DNA of 64,000 nucleotides, taken from the NCBI GenBank assembly GCA_963773085.1, contig CAVYZS010000002.1, positions 124,001-188,000 on the forward strand, read 5' to 3'. The position numbers and the translations under genes were made by a program. The notes below the pieces were generated by a model, which saw nothing but the letters and a program-made list of their open reading frames with translations, was not told the origin of the DNA and did not search any database. Of the stretch, positions 45,560 to 54,612 are shown piece by piece; the stretch's first letter is position 1, and every line of letters begins with the position of its first letter. This DNA comes from JAENVT01 sp963773085. Its GTDB lineage: Bacteria; Actinomycetota; Acidimicrobiia; Acidimicrobiales; Ilumatobacteraceae.

Positions 45560-47530
45560 ATGATTGTGCGGGACCTCGAATCCAGTCATGATCGGTCGAC
45601 TGAATTGAGCTCGTTCGGGGCAAACGTGCTCGGAGGGAGATCAGCGCAGCGTTTTGTAGCCACGCGGGTGGTCGGCGCAGCCTCGTTGGCCGTTGCGTTC
45701 GCGCTCGCTTTCGCCGCCTGCGACGGGGATGCTTCGGACAGTGAATCGAGCATCGATGAGGTTCGCGTCACCGACGGCGCGGCCGACCCCGACGACACCA
45801 CGCCGCCCACTACCCGCGAACCCGAACCGACGACCACCATCACCACGACGGCTACGGCAGCTGCGGCCCCTGCGGGTCCGGTCGTCGCCGCGGCGGCACC
45901 CTTCGATCCGGTTGCATCGACGGCGCGGATCGTTCCGTACGGCGATGGCTTCGTACGTGTGCGTTCCGACGACGGTGTCGTAATCGTGTCGGTCAGCGAC
46001 GACGGGTCGACGTGGCGCGACATCGAATCGATCCCCGAACTCGCGGGTTTACCGTATCTGTTGTCATCGAACGGCGAGCGGATCGCCTTGCTCGTGCATT
46101 TCGTTGACGGCACGGCACCACCGACACCGTGGGTGAGTGACGACGGCGGTGCGACGTGGACCTCCTTGCCACTCCCTCCGATGACTTCGGCGACGACGGA
46201 GTTCGTCACCTCAGAGTTCAACATCGGTTCGATCGCCATGTCAGGGCCGGCGATGGTGGTCGTGGGCCAGGTGCACGAGCGCGTCGACTGGGCGGCGTAC
46301 TCGAAGGATGTCCTCGGGGCGGACCACGGCCGTGCGACTGGTGAGGGCGGAGGTCCGGAGGCGTGGACCGTGTCGTTCGAGGATGGCTTCGAGTTGACCC
46401 TCAACCTTGCATCGGCAGGCCTGCCTGCGTTGATGCCTCCCGACAACGTAACTGTGCTGACGCATGATGGCGTGAACTGGCTGGAGCCCACTGAGATCGG
46501 CCTGACTGGGCCGGACCTGAGCATTCCACCGGTCGTATCGGGTCCCGCCGGCTTCGTGGTCCTCGCCGGCGCCCAGGCACACGTCTCGACCGACGGGATG
46601 TCCTGGGAAGCCCACCCCGTGCCGGACCGCGGTTCGACCGGGTTCGGATTCGCCCTGGTGGGCGGGCCACTCGGCTATGTCTTGGTCGGCACCGACGTGC
46701 TGTATCGCTCGCTCGACGCTGTCGAGTGGGCTGATGTCTACGAGTTCGAGGATCTCGATCCCCCCGAGATGAGTTCACAGCCCGCGAAGAACCCATCCGC
46801 TGGCGGTGCAGGCTTCGTCGTGCCCATCGTCGACGGCATGGGCGCGGCACCGACCGCGAGATATTTGTGGTCCGCGGACGGCATCGTCTGGACCGAGCAG
46901 CCGCTGCCCAGCGGCGTCCAGTTCGTCGATTCGGCCGTATCGGACAGCATCTCCCTGGTCGTTCCCTTCCTCGCTACCGATCCGACCGCATCCATGCCAA
47001 CGCTGCCGGCGAACGACGCCGACCTCGTTCGAGCCATCACCCAAGCGTTCCACGGAGACGAGATCATCGATCCCGACGGCCGGGTGGTCTGGACGAGCCG
47101 GGTCAACGAACTTGAGGCAACGTGCATCGCTGACCAACTCGTCGAAGCCGTGGGTGCCGACCGTCTGCGTGAACTCCGCTTCGGCGCCTTCCCGTTCACG
47201 CTCCTCGGGTACGGGTTGTCACTGCCAATCGAACTCGACGAGGCCACCGTGATCGCAGGAGTGTTGCGTTCGTGCTCGCCATCATGGGAACTGCTGATGA
47301 TCACGTCGGCAACCCAGGGCACCGACAGGATCAGTGATGCGTCCGCGAGCTGCGTCCAATCCGCGCTTGATGACGATGTCGCTGCTGAGATCTTCGCCAT
47401 CGAACTCGCGAGACCGTACGACGACGCACCGAGCGTCGGCGGACCCGACCTCAGCCATCTCGAACCGATGATCGCAGCATTCGACGATTGTCTCACCCCG
47501 CAAGAACTCAACGCCATCGACTGGAACTGA
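45560..47530 (+). CDS. Large putative lipoprotein with BNR/sialidase-like repeats
   Basis: 656 aa. A twin-basic start and hydrophobic stretch lead to lipobox FAACDG (lipid Cys near residue 54). A Thr/Pro/Ala-rich linker (about 80-115) follows. The body has repeated 'SDDGSTW', 'SDDGGATWTSLPLP', 'THDGVNWLEP', 'STDGMSWEAHP' and 'SADGIVWTEQP' blocks, the Asp-box signature of propeller repeats, though glycosidase active residues are not evident. A C-terminal domain has spaced cysteines (CIADQL, CSPSW, CVQSAL, CLTPQ). ATG 45560 with GGGGAGG upstream. Confidence 0.8.
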   Translation: MIVRDLESSHDRSTELSSFGANVLGGRSAQRFVATRVVGAASLAVAFALAFAACDGDASDSESSIDEVRVTDGAADPDDTTPPTTREPEPTTTITTTATAAAAPAGPVVAAAAPFDPVASTARIVPYGDGFVRVRSDDGVVIVSVSDDGSTWRDIESIPELAGLPYLLSSNGERIALLVHFVDGTAPPTPWVSDDGGATWTSLPLPPMTSATTEFVTSEFNIGSIAMSGPAMVVVGQVHERVDWAAYSKDVLGADHGRATGEGGGPEAWTVSFEDGFELTLNLASAGLPALMPPDNVTVLTHDGVNWLEPTEIGLTGPDLSIPPVVSGPAGFVVLAGAQAHVSTDGMSWEAHPVPDRGSTGFGFALVGGPLGYVLVGTDVLYRSLDAVEWADVYEFEDLDPPEMSSQPAKNPSAGGAGFVVPIVDGMGAAPTARYLWSADGIVWTEQPLPSGVQFVDSAVSDSISLVVPFLATDPTASMPTLPANDADLVRAITQAFHGDEIIDPDGRVVWTSRVNELEATCIADQLVEAVGADRLRELRFGAFPFTLLGYGLSLPIELDEATVIAGVLRSCSPSWELLMITSATQGTDRISDASASCVQSALDDDVAAEIFAIELARPYDDAPSVGGPDLSHLEPMIAAFDDCLTPQELNAIDWN

Positions 47531-48040
47531 AACATTCCGCCGACGTCAGTTCACCGAGGTTGTCCCATGCTTCGTGTCGCTGACATTCACGTCTGTATCG
47601 AGGGCGACGCGCGAGCGCTGCTGAAGCTGTTCGAACGTCCGCAGGACCGCGCGGGCGATCCGGCCTTCCGGGGCACCCTCCTCTACGACGGCTACCCGGG
47701 CGTCGCTCTCGAGATGATCGATCACCGGACCTTCGACGACCGCATCCAGCTGGTCGAGTACCGGGGCGTGCTGGAGCACCCACCGCGTGAAATCACCAGG
47801 ACCGAGGCAATGCAAGCGCCGACCCGGCGTTACGGGATGCCGTCCCAGCGTTGTCGAAACGAGCTAGCGACAGTCCGCCACTGGTTGTTCGCCGTCGACG
47901 AGTTCTATGATCGACACTCGACGCAGCGGGACACAACCTCACAACCGTCGAGTGCCAGCACCAAGCTCAGTGACCGAATTGATGCCAGCTGTCGGAGCAA
48001 TAGAGGCAGCTTGACGGACGAATACGGAGCGGCCACACCC
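47531..48040. other. Unassigned stretch between lipoprotein and methyltransferase
   Basis: An open plus frame from 47567 runs into the methyltransferase but shows no family; an antisense frame 47546-47815 is equally open. I cannot decide which, if either, is real. The rest is featureless. Confidence 0.35.
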
Positions 48041-48818
48041 ATGGCTCAGTACCCCGATGAATTCATCAACCGTCTGCACCTCATCTGGGGTCCGGGTTTC
48101 CTGTCTCCCGGTGGGCCGCACGAGGTGCGTGAGATCGTTCGGGGCCTCGATTTGAGGGATGCATTGGTGCTCGACATTGGCTGCGGGACCGGTGGCCCGG
48201 CGATCGTGCTCGCCCACGATTTGGGCGCACGTGTAGTTGGAATTGATGTTGAACCGCAGTTGATCGACCATGCTCGGCGCCATGCTGATCGGGCTGGTGT
48301 AGGGGACCGGATCGATTTTCGTCTGGTTGAACCAGGGTCGTTGCCGTTTGCGGCGGAAGTGTTTGACGTCGTCTTCAGCAAGGACGCTCTGATCCACATC
48401 GCCGACAAGCAAACGTTGTACTTCGACATTCTTCGTGTGCTCAAACCTGACGGTGTCTTTGCGGCGAGCGACTGGTTGTCGGGCGAGAACGCAGCTGACG
48501 ACGTTGCGTTCCAAGAGTTTGTCGAATCCCGCGCATGTCGGCTTCGTGATGGCTACTGCGGGTGAGACTGCGCGGATCATGCGAGTTGCCGGGTTCGCCA
48601 ATGTTGAAACAACTGATCGCAATCGTTGGTACGCGGACCTTTCGGCGAAAGAGGTGACGGAGATCGAAGGGCCTCTACGCGAGCAGATCATTGAGGTGTC
48701 GAACCTGGAGACCTATGAACAGTGGCTCGTGGTCAGACGACAACTTGCGGACGTGACACGATCCGGTGGACTGAGGCCAACCCACTTGCGAGGTCGCCGC
48801 CCGTCGACTGCCGAATGA
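48041..48818 (+). pseudogene. SAM-dependent methyltransferase (phosphoethanolamine-MT-like), one frameshift
   Basis: About 258 codons joined across a frame change near 48525. ATG 48041. The N-terminal block FINRLHLIWGPGFLSPGG leads into the SAM site VLDIGCGTGGPAIVLA (about 48170-48215), VVGIDVEPQLID, and DVVFSKDALIHIADK near 48365-48410, the pattern of phosphoethanolamine or ubiquinone-type methyltransferases. After the frame change the end continues (ETARIMRVAGFANVETTDR...). If the frame change is an error the enzyme is whole. Confidence 0.75.
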
Positions 48819-49084
48819 CGCCTTCCATTTTTCGCCGTTGACGGACCCGGCCACAAAGATCGGCTGCCCGCGTGCTCCCTCAGCCGGCGTTTGGGGGCAG
48901 TTGCAGATCGAATGATCTGTGCGCGACTGCGGCTTGCGAGCAGCGCCCCTACCGGGCATTCGGCGCTAGCTGGCGAGGCCGAACATCGAACGCCCCGTGG
49001 AGCCCACTTCAGGCATCTCCCCTTTGATGACCTGACTCAATCCTCGCTTACAAGAGAGAGCGGTCTCCGGCGGCCCCCAGAACA

Positions 49085-49678
49085 TCAGAGCGACGTGCGC
49101 GCGACCGGCGCGTCGCCGCGTCGTTGATCCTCCGACGGGTTGGCCACATGCGGATTCGATTCGGTTACGAGAAGGCCGAACACCATCGAGTCGACGAATC
49201 TTCCGTCCACCCAAGCGGCCTCGCGCAGCACGCCCTCGGCACGAAACCCGACCCGCACGGCGACAGCGCGCATTGCCGCGTTGTCAGCGAGTGTGTCGAG
49301 TTGGAGCCGATGCAATCCGCGGGTTGTGAACCCGTATCGGCACAGAACGCGTACTACTTCGGTGCCGAATCCTCGACCGCGGAACGAGGGCCGCAATGAG
49401 ATCCCCACGTTTGCCGCACGCGAATGCGTGTCAATACCCCAGAGCAATGCTTCGCCTACGAGTTCGTCAGTAGCGATTTCGGCGACTGAGAAACACGCTG
49501 TCTCGTTGTTCGGTTCGGTAACTGCATACGGTGAGGCCACTGACCCGGCAGACATCGGTTTCCACGGACGACTGTCTGCCCGCGACCTGGTCGCCACGTC
49601 GTCGTACAGTTCGCTATGGAGAACGGCGACATCGGACTCGGCGCGAGCCCGAAGCACAATCTGATCCCCACGTAGCAT
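49085..49678 (-). CDS. GNAT family N-acetyltransferase (RimJ/RimL-like)
   Basis: 197 aa. GISLRPSFRGRGFGTEVVRV near residue 95 is the acetyl-CoA binding RGxGxG loop, and LDTLADNAAMRAVAVRVGFRAEGVLRE follows, standard for Acetyltransf_3 enzymes modifying protein N-termini or small amines. It starts at ATG 49678. The last 20 residues are poorly conserved. No partner genes nearby. Confidence 0.87.
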   Translation of the reverse strand: MLRGDQIVLRARAESDVAVLHSELYDDVATRSRADSRPWKPMSAGSVASPYAVTEPNNETACFSVAEIATDELVGEALLWGIDTHSRAANVGISLRPSFRGRGFGTEVVRVLCRYGFTTRGLHRLQLDTLADNAAMRAVAVRVGFRAEGVLREAAWVDGRFVDSMVFGLLVTESNPHVANPSEDQRRGDAPVARTSL

Positions 49679-50056
49679 CGGGCGAGCCTAGCCGTGCAGT
49701 CCGGATGCGGCGTCGCTCGGCGCGACGTTCAAGCAACCTCCTCGTAGCTACCCGGGGTTCGTTGGCGTGTAGTGAAGAGGTCGTGACGGGTCGCCTTGTC
49801 GAGCACTTTGCGGGGTCGCCGGTTGAGTTGTCGCTGACGCGGGCGAGGTCATGGTGGCTGAACAGCAGTGCAGCCGTGTTGGGGCGGCACGTAGAGGCGG
49901 TCTGCGGCGAGGCGCACGAGCAGGTCATCGACGGCGGCGATGCCGACGAACCGGCCGACCGCGCCGACACCGATCGTTCCATCTCGACAGCGGCTTGCGC
50001 AATGGTTCCGTCCGGGACGATGAACAGGGACGGGCCATACTGAGACCATCGGCAAC
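49679..50056. other. Relic-like stretch
   Basis: Open frames on both strands but no recognisable family. It could hold the decayed N-terminal half of the DinB-like gene whose end starts at 50057. Confidence 0.3.
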
Positions 50057-50254
50057 GTGGTTGCTGCGTTCGAGTCCGAGTGGAGCCAGAGCCGTACGAC
50101 GTTGGCGAGCCTCGACCTCGATTCGATGATCGTCGCAGACGGGGAACCGGTGCGGGCGATCCGTCTGGTCGTCGATGTTCTTCAGGAGTCAGCGAGGCAC
50201 TTGGGACACATCGACATCCTTCGTGAATTGATCGACGGAGTGCGCGGAGAATAG
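50057..50254 (+). pseudogene. DinB/DUF664-family protein, C-terminal fragment
   Basis: 65 aa. The ending VVDVLQESARHLGHIDILRELIDG matches the conserved last helix of DinB-like (DUF664) proteins, which carries a metal-binding His in RHLGHIDIL. The N-terminal 100 residues with the other metal ligands are absent or decayed. Confidence 0.55.
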
Positions 50255-50720
50255 GCGGGCGCGTTCTCCCCGCACGTGACTGCCCCGCGCCATAGCTGCG
50301 ATCGGTCTGTGTCCGGACCGATGGTGCATGATGGTCGCAAGGTGAGGACTGTGAAACAGGAAACGCATTCGCAGCCTGGCGTCGCACAGCTACCGCCGAG
50401 GTGTTCACCCGCGAGTGGGAGCAACACAACGCGCCCCAACTCCGGGCCTCCGGCCCGGACCAGCCTCGACAACGACGAACACGACCCTTGACGGCTCAAC
50501 GCTCCACAGGTATGCCGGTCTGGGACGCGCAACAACGGCGCAGACCTCCGCCTTACCCGAGGTGGTCGAGGCACTCAGAACGGCGCATCTGGCGCTGCGC
50601 CACGGGGATTCGTCATCGACGAAGGATGCGTCCGGGTTCGGCGAAGGTGCAGTTGTGGCGGTCGCTCTACTTCGTGGTGTCGAATGGGCGGCGCTGTCGT
50701 ATGGGTCAACGCGACTGTCG
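50255..50720. other. Gene-poor stretch
   Basis: A plus frame 50415-50765 and a minus frame 50405-50779 overlap; neither looks like a known protein and the plus one enters the methyltransferase gene. I see no repeats or RNA gene. Confidence 0.35.
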
Positions 50721-51557
50721 TCAGTCGGTGGGCTTGATGGCTTGGAGCGTGTAGCTGAGGGGTAGTCGGTTGGAACCATGATCGAGCACGAATTCGCCTT
50801 GGTGGGTGTTGCTGGCCTTCATCAGGTCACCTAACGGGTTCCACGGCACCTCGCGGTGCTCGTCGAACGCGGTGATGATGAGACCGGCAGCCCACACCGC
50901 GTTGAAGATCTCAGAAAGACCGTGATTGAAGTGGATGATGTCCGGCGCGGCGAGCGTTCCCTCGCCGCCGTAAGTGACCGGCTCGCTGAACTCGACCCCG
51001 TCGGTCTCGAAGTAAGGGAACTCGACCACGAGAAGGCCGTCGGGTCGCGGGTCGCTCATCGTCCACAACATCGGGTGCCCTTCGCGCATGAACAGGCGAC
51101 CGCCGGGGCGTAATAGCTCGGCTACCACATGCGCCCAGCGGGCGATGTCGGGCAGCCAGCAAATCGCACCGATCCCGGTGTACACGAGGTCGAAACGCGC
51201 AGGGCTCAACGCGTCGACGGCGTCATACAGATCGGACTCCACGAAGGCGACGGCCGCACCGGCCCGCGCAGCCAACGCTCGTGCCGCCGCCAGCGCCGAC
51301 GGGGAGAAGTCCAGACCGGTGACACTGCGAGCACCAAGACGGGCCAAGCTGACCGTGTCGGTACCGATGTGGCATTGCAGATGCACCACATCCAGTCCGT
51401 CGAGACGACCGAGCCGAGACAAATCGTAACGCACGACATTGCTGAGATGGCCGGGATCGTCGAAGGCGTCCAGCTCGTAGCCACCAGGAGCAGTGTGCAG
51501 CGGCACACGCGACTCCCAGTTCGCCTTGTTCACCTCGCGCCAACGACCGGTCGTCAC
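50721..51557 (-). CDS. Class I SAM-dependent methyltransferase
   Basis: 278 aa with the chosen GTG 51557. VVHLQCHIGTDTVSLARLGA near residue 45 is the SAM loop (H/QCHxGTDTxxLA form), followed by GLDFSPSALAAAR, ESDLYDAVD and FDLVYTGIGAICWLPD. The variant with 'HLQCHIG' belongs to a group of small-molecule methyltransferases in actinobacteria. Longer starts upstream (GTG 51593) are possible. Preceded by CGGAG. Substrate unknown. Confidence 0.85.
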   Translation of the reverse strand: MTTGRWREVNKANWESRVPLHTAPGGYELDAFDDPGHLSNVVRYDLSRLGRLDGLDVVHLQCHIGTDTVSLARLGARSVTGLDFSPSALAAARALAARAGAAVAFVESDLYDAVDALSPARFDLVYTGIGAICWLPDIARWAHVVAELLRPGGRLFMREGHPMLWTMSDPRPDGLLVVEFPYFETDGVEFSEPVTYGGEGTLAAPDIIHFNHGLSEIFNAVWAAGLIITAFDEHREVPWNPLGDLMKASNTHQGEFVLDHGSNRLPLSYTLQAIKPTD

Positions 51558-51749
51558 CGGCTCCGAGACTACGACCCGGTCGCTACGCGACACGCCCCAG
51601 GCCAACACCTCGCTCAACCCCTCGCACACCAACGACGACGCACAAACCGGGCGACGTGCCCGACCACGCCGCCCCATGACGCACGACCGGGAGGTAAGCC
51701 CTCTCGGTCCGGCCAGGTCGTAAAGCTCGTCGACAGCGCGCCGTTCGCT

Positions 51750-52018
51750 CGGCCTGTGGGGCGACTTCGCCCGTCGACCAGGTCAGCTCGACGACTTCAT
51801 GCTCCGTTGCGATGAGTAGTCGATCGGTGTCGTGTGTGAGAGCGAGGGAACCTGGTCGGCCCGGAGAAGACGGCTCTTGCTGCGATAGTAGTGGGGTCAT
51901 TGCGGTACGCCAGCTGCGAATCGACGTCGAGCCAGTAGAGGCAGCGGTCGCGGCCAATCCGCACCGGGCAGTTGACGAACTGCGCGCGGATGTCGAGGAC
52001 GGAAGCGATGTCGCTCAC
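51750..52018 (-). pseudogene. SMP-30/gluconolactonase-like, N-terminal fragment
   Basis: ATG 52018. The pieces CLYWLDVDSQLAYRNDPTT and, in another frame, SLALTHDTDRLLIATEHEV match the first blades of SMP-30/gluconolactonase beta-propellers (G--YWVDI---L-R-DP; GALA---DG-LL-A-E). A frame change lies near 51850, and the remaining 200 residues are missing. A relic of a lactonase gene. Confidence 0.55.
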
Positions 52019-52096
52019 GCTCGCGGCCTTTCAGCGTGTCGAAGACGCGTCATTCGGTTCACGTCTCAGCCTTGCCGCTCGGCGGCCTGCCGCAGG

Positions 52097-52993
52097 TCAA
52101 GACCGAAGTCCACGTCCGTGTGCAGTTGCAGCGCCTTGTTCGCCCAGCAGCCCGTCGATCGTCGCGGCCAGCTTCGCTTCGAGCTCCTCCATGCCACGCG
52201 GCGTGAAGGCGTACTCGATGTAACGAAGATGGCCCAGGTCGAACGGGATATCCTTCGCGCTTTGAGAGACTAAAATTACTGGCCTGCCGAGCGCGTGGGC
52301 CAGCCCGATCTCGTAGAACACATTCGGGTTCCGGTCGGTGCAGTCGGCGATGAGCACCTTGGCCTGCTGGATCGACGTCCACACGTCGGCCATGACGGCG
52401 TGCGTCGTGAAGAAATCGTCAGCCCGTTCCACCGAAAGAGCGCGCTGCGCGCAGACCCGCCTGATGTGGTCCTCGTAGACGGGGTTCAGTTCGGCTCGGA
52501 ACGGCATGATGACGAAGACGTCCGGGGCAACATGTGCCTGACGCGGTTCAGGCAGGTCGGTGGGTGCGACGATCATCGCCCGGGGCATCTGCAGAGCCGC
52601 AAGTGAAGCGAGGCTCACTCCAAGTGCTGACTGGACGCCCTGCCAGGTCGGCGCGATGCCCACCTTCAGCTGACGCGTCTTGGGCGCGGTCGCCCGCCCT
52701 GTCCCGGCGTCGTAGACCACGACGTCACGACGTGGTGGCCGGCTGAAGCTGTCGCGGCGGACCCAGATGTCGCGCTCCAGGTCGACGCCAACGATGTCGA
52801 TCAGCGCCGCTCGCTGAAGCCGCATCAGTAGCTGGACGACCGAAGGTCTTTGTCCGTAGGCAGCTGATCCCCAGTCAACGAACTGCAGGCCATGCTCGCG
52901 CTGGAAGCCCTCGAGGGTCTTCCAGCTGCTGACGTGTCCATCGCGGATGGCTCGCAACAACAAGATCGCGTAGTACGCATCTGACTTGGGCAT
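52097..52993 (-). CDS. TIR/nucleoside deoxyribosyltransferase-like protein with N-terminal helical domain
   Basis: 298 aa. The first 80 residues (YAILLLRAIRDG...FQREHGLQFVDWG) are a helical, possibly winged-helix domain. The C-terminal half has DVFVIMPFRAELNPVYEDHI, then VWTSIQQAKVLIADCTDRNPNVFYEIGLAHALGRPVILVSQ, the pattern of the nucleotide-sugar-binding Rossmannoid family related to nucleoside 2-deoxyribosyltransferases and TIR-like effectors; the Asp and Glu in 'IADCTDRNPNVFYEIG' are the expected active residues. ATG 52993 with AGGAGGACA upstream. Likely a nucleotide-processing effector; defence role is inference. Confidence 0.78.
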   Translation of the reverse strand: MPKSDAYYAILLLRAIRDGHVSSWKTLEGFQREHGLQFVDWGSAAYGQRPSVVQLLMRLQRAALIDIVGVDLERDIWVRRDSFSRPPRRDVVVYDAGTGRATAPKTRQLKVGIAPTWQGVQSALGVSLASLAALQMPRAMIVAPTDLPEPRQAHVAPDVFVIMPFRAELNPVYEDHIRRVCAQRALSVERADDFFTTHAVMADVWTSIQQAKVLIADCTDRNPNVFYEIGLAHALGRPVILVSQSAKDIPFDLGHLRYIEYAFTPRGMEELEAKLAATIDGLLGEQGAATAHGRGLRS

Positions 52994-53243
52994 CCCTGTG
53001 TCCTCCTGTTGACCGGAGCCGCTACGCGAACTCCGTCGCGAACGAATGGCCATCCGGGGAGCGCGCTGGGCGACGACAGTGCTGCCTTCGAGCAGTCGGA
53101 GACGACCTACGTGCACCTCCTTGACGATTCGACGACGAGCCGAGCTGCATATTACAAGCACCGATCTGGTCCGGGCGAGCGCGACCATAGCCGTGGGCGT
53201 CTCCGCCGATGGCTGTCCATGGGCAACGGACACGGGACAATCG

Positions 53244-53506
53244 TCAGAGCCACCAAGCCAGCCTCGACCACCGTGAGCATGCGCGCTCGGCGTCGACGTC
53301 GACGCCGGAATCCAGGACGAGGCGGCTCCGGTCACACCGCACGATCGAACCTCCGTCTGACGCAGTCGCCACAGCGCGGTGCGCAGGTTCGCTTGCGCCC
53401 GGGGCTGGGCGCTGTACGGCCAGAGCCGACCGGCCAGCGTGTCTAGGTGGGCGGCGCCGACTACCGCAAGGAAGGACACCACTCGCTGGGCCTGGATGGG
53501 CAGCCG
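53244..53506 (-). pseudogene. SARP/BTAD-type regulator, N-terminal relic
   Basis: Fragments RVVSFLAVVGAAHLDTLAGRLWP and ANLRTALWRLRQT match the OmpR-type DNA-binding domain of SARP-like regulators (LAGLLWPD---ARANLRTALWRLR). In another frame, RLVLDSGVDVDAERA continues the family pattern. The rest of the regulator is gone. It lies upstream of the deoxyribosyltransferase-like gene on the same strand. Confidence 0.55.
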
Positions 53507-54370
53507 TGTTGCGCGGCTTGGACCGATTGGCCGGCGACACCCTCGACCTCTCCCTCCGACAGCTGGGCATCGAGGCGCCGCCCGTGCTCGTCTACGTCGA
53601 CAAGGGGCTGGGGGCATCGATACTGCGGGCAGGCAATCGCAACTGGGGCCAGGCCAATCCGTCGCCGACAGCGTCCATCAAGGTCGCCAGGCACAACCTG
53701 CTGGCACCGACGTCGCTGTTGCACGAATGTGGTCACCAATTCGCGCACCTAACCGGATGGACCGCCGAGCTCGCAGCTGAACTCAGGTCAGCGCTGTCGC
53801 CCCAATCATCCGAGCTGGCGACTGTGTGGGCCGGATGGGCGAGTGAGGTCGCCGCCGACGTCCACGCCTTCTTGTCTCGGCGGGTGGGCACCGCTGTCCC
53901 GCTTGGCCAACGTGGTGGACGGCAGCACGCCCGCGGTTTTCCGCATGATCCCCGGCGACCCGCACCCCTTCCCACTCGTACGGGTTCTCTTCAACGCCTC
54001 GCTATGTCGGAGCTGGTACGGCACCGGTCTTTGGGATCAGATCGCCGAGGCGTGGGCGCACCGACACCGACCGAACCCGCCCGCGGCGCGGCCGCCGACT
54101 TCCCGGCGCTCTCAAGGTCGTCCGTCGAGCCGATGGAGTTGCCGAGTCGCTGGTATCCCGTTAGGACCTGTGGACGGAGGCGGGTCCCCGAGTCCGACAA
54201 ACGTGCATCCATTGGACACAGAACGCGCAGCACATGTCGACGACTCGCGGTCACCGCCAGTGGAGTACAGAACGAAGCCTCTGGGCGCAGGATGGGAGTG
54301 CGCGCAGACCCGAGCACCCTCAACCGAATTCCAGCACCCTCTAACCGATCTTGGGATCCTTCTCGGATGA
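53506..54370 (+). pseudogene. HExxH-motif protein (putative zinc metallopeptidase-like), degenerate
   Basis: From GTG 53506: LRGLDRLAGDTLDLSLRQLG, VLVYVDKGLGASILR and the metal motif LLHECGHQFAHLTGW (HExxH) near 53717-53760, followed by VAADVHAFLS. A frame change near 53880 leads to LANVVDGSTPAVFRMIPGDPHPFP and WYGTGLWDQIAEAWAH; beyond about 54100 the sequence looks random. No family recognised. It may be an old hypothetical zinc-peptidase gene in decay. Confidence 0.5.
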
Positions 54371-54612
54371 CAATGCGGAAACCGAAGCACACCGACTCCT
54401 CGCGCCACTTGCAGAGCATTACGTTCGAGCGCGTGTGTGACCTACAGATTGGTGAGCGTGCCCGCATTCATGCGTGAGCAATAGATCTCGCGGCCGGCGT
54501 GGATCAGCCAATCCGCGGCTTGACGAAGCCGGGTTCCTTCGAAACGCACGTGTCGCTGTCCGCTGTAAGGTTCGCTACCTGCGGGCGAACCGCAGGATGG
54601 GAGGCGACGATC

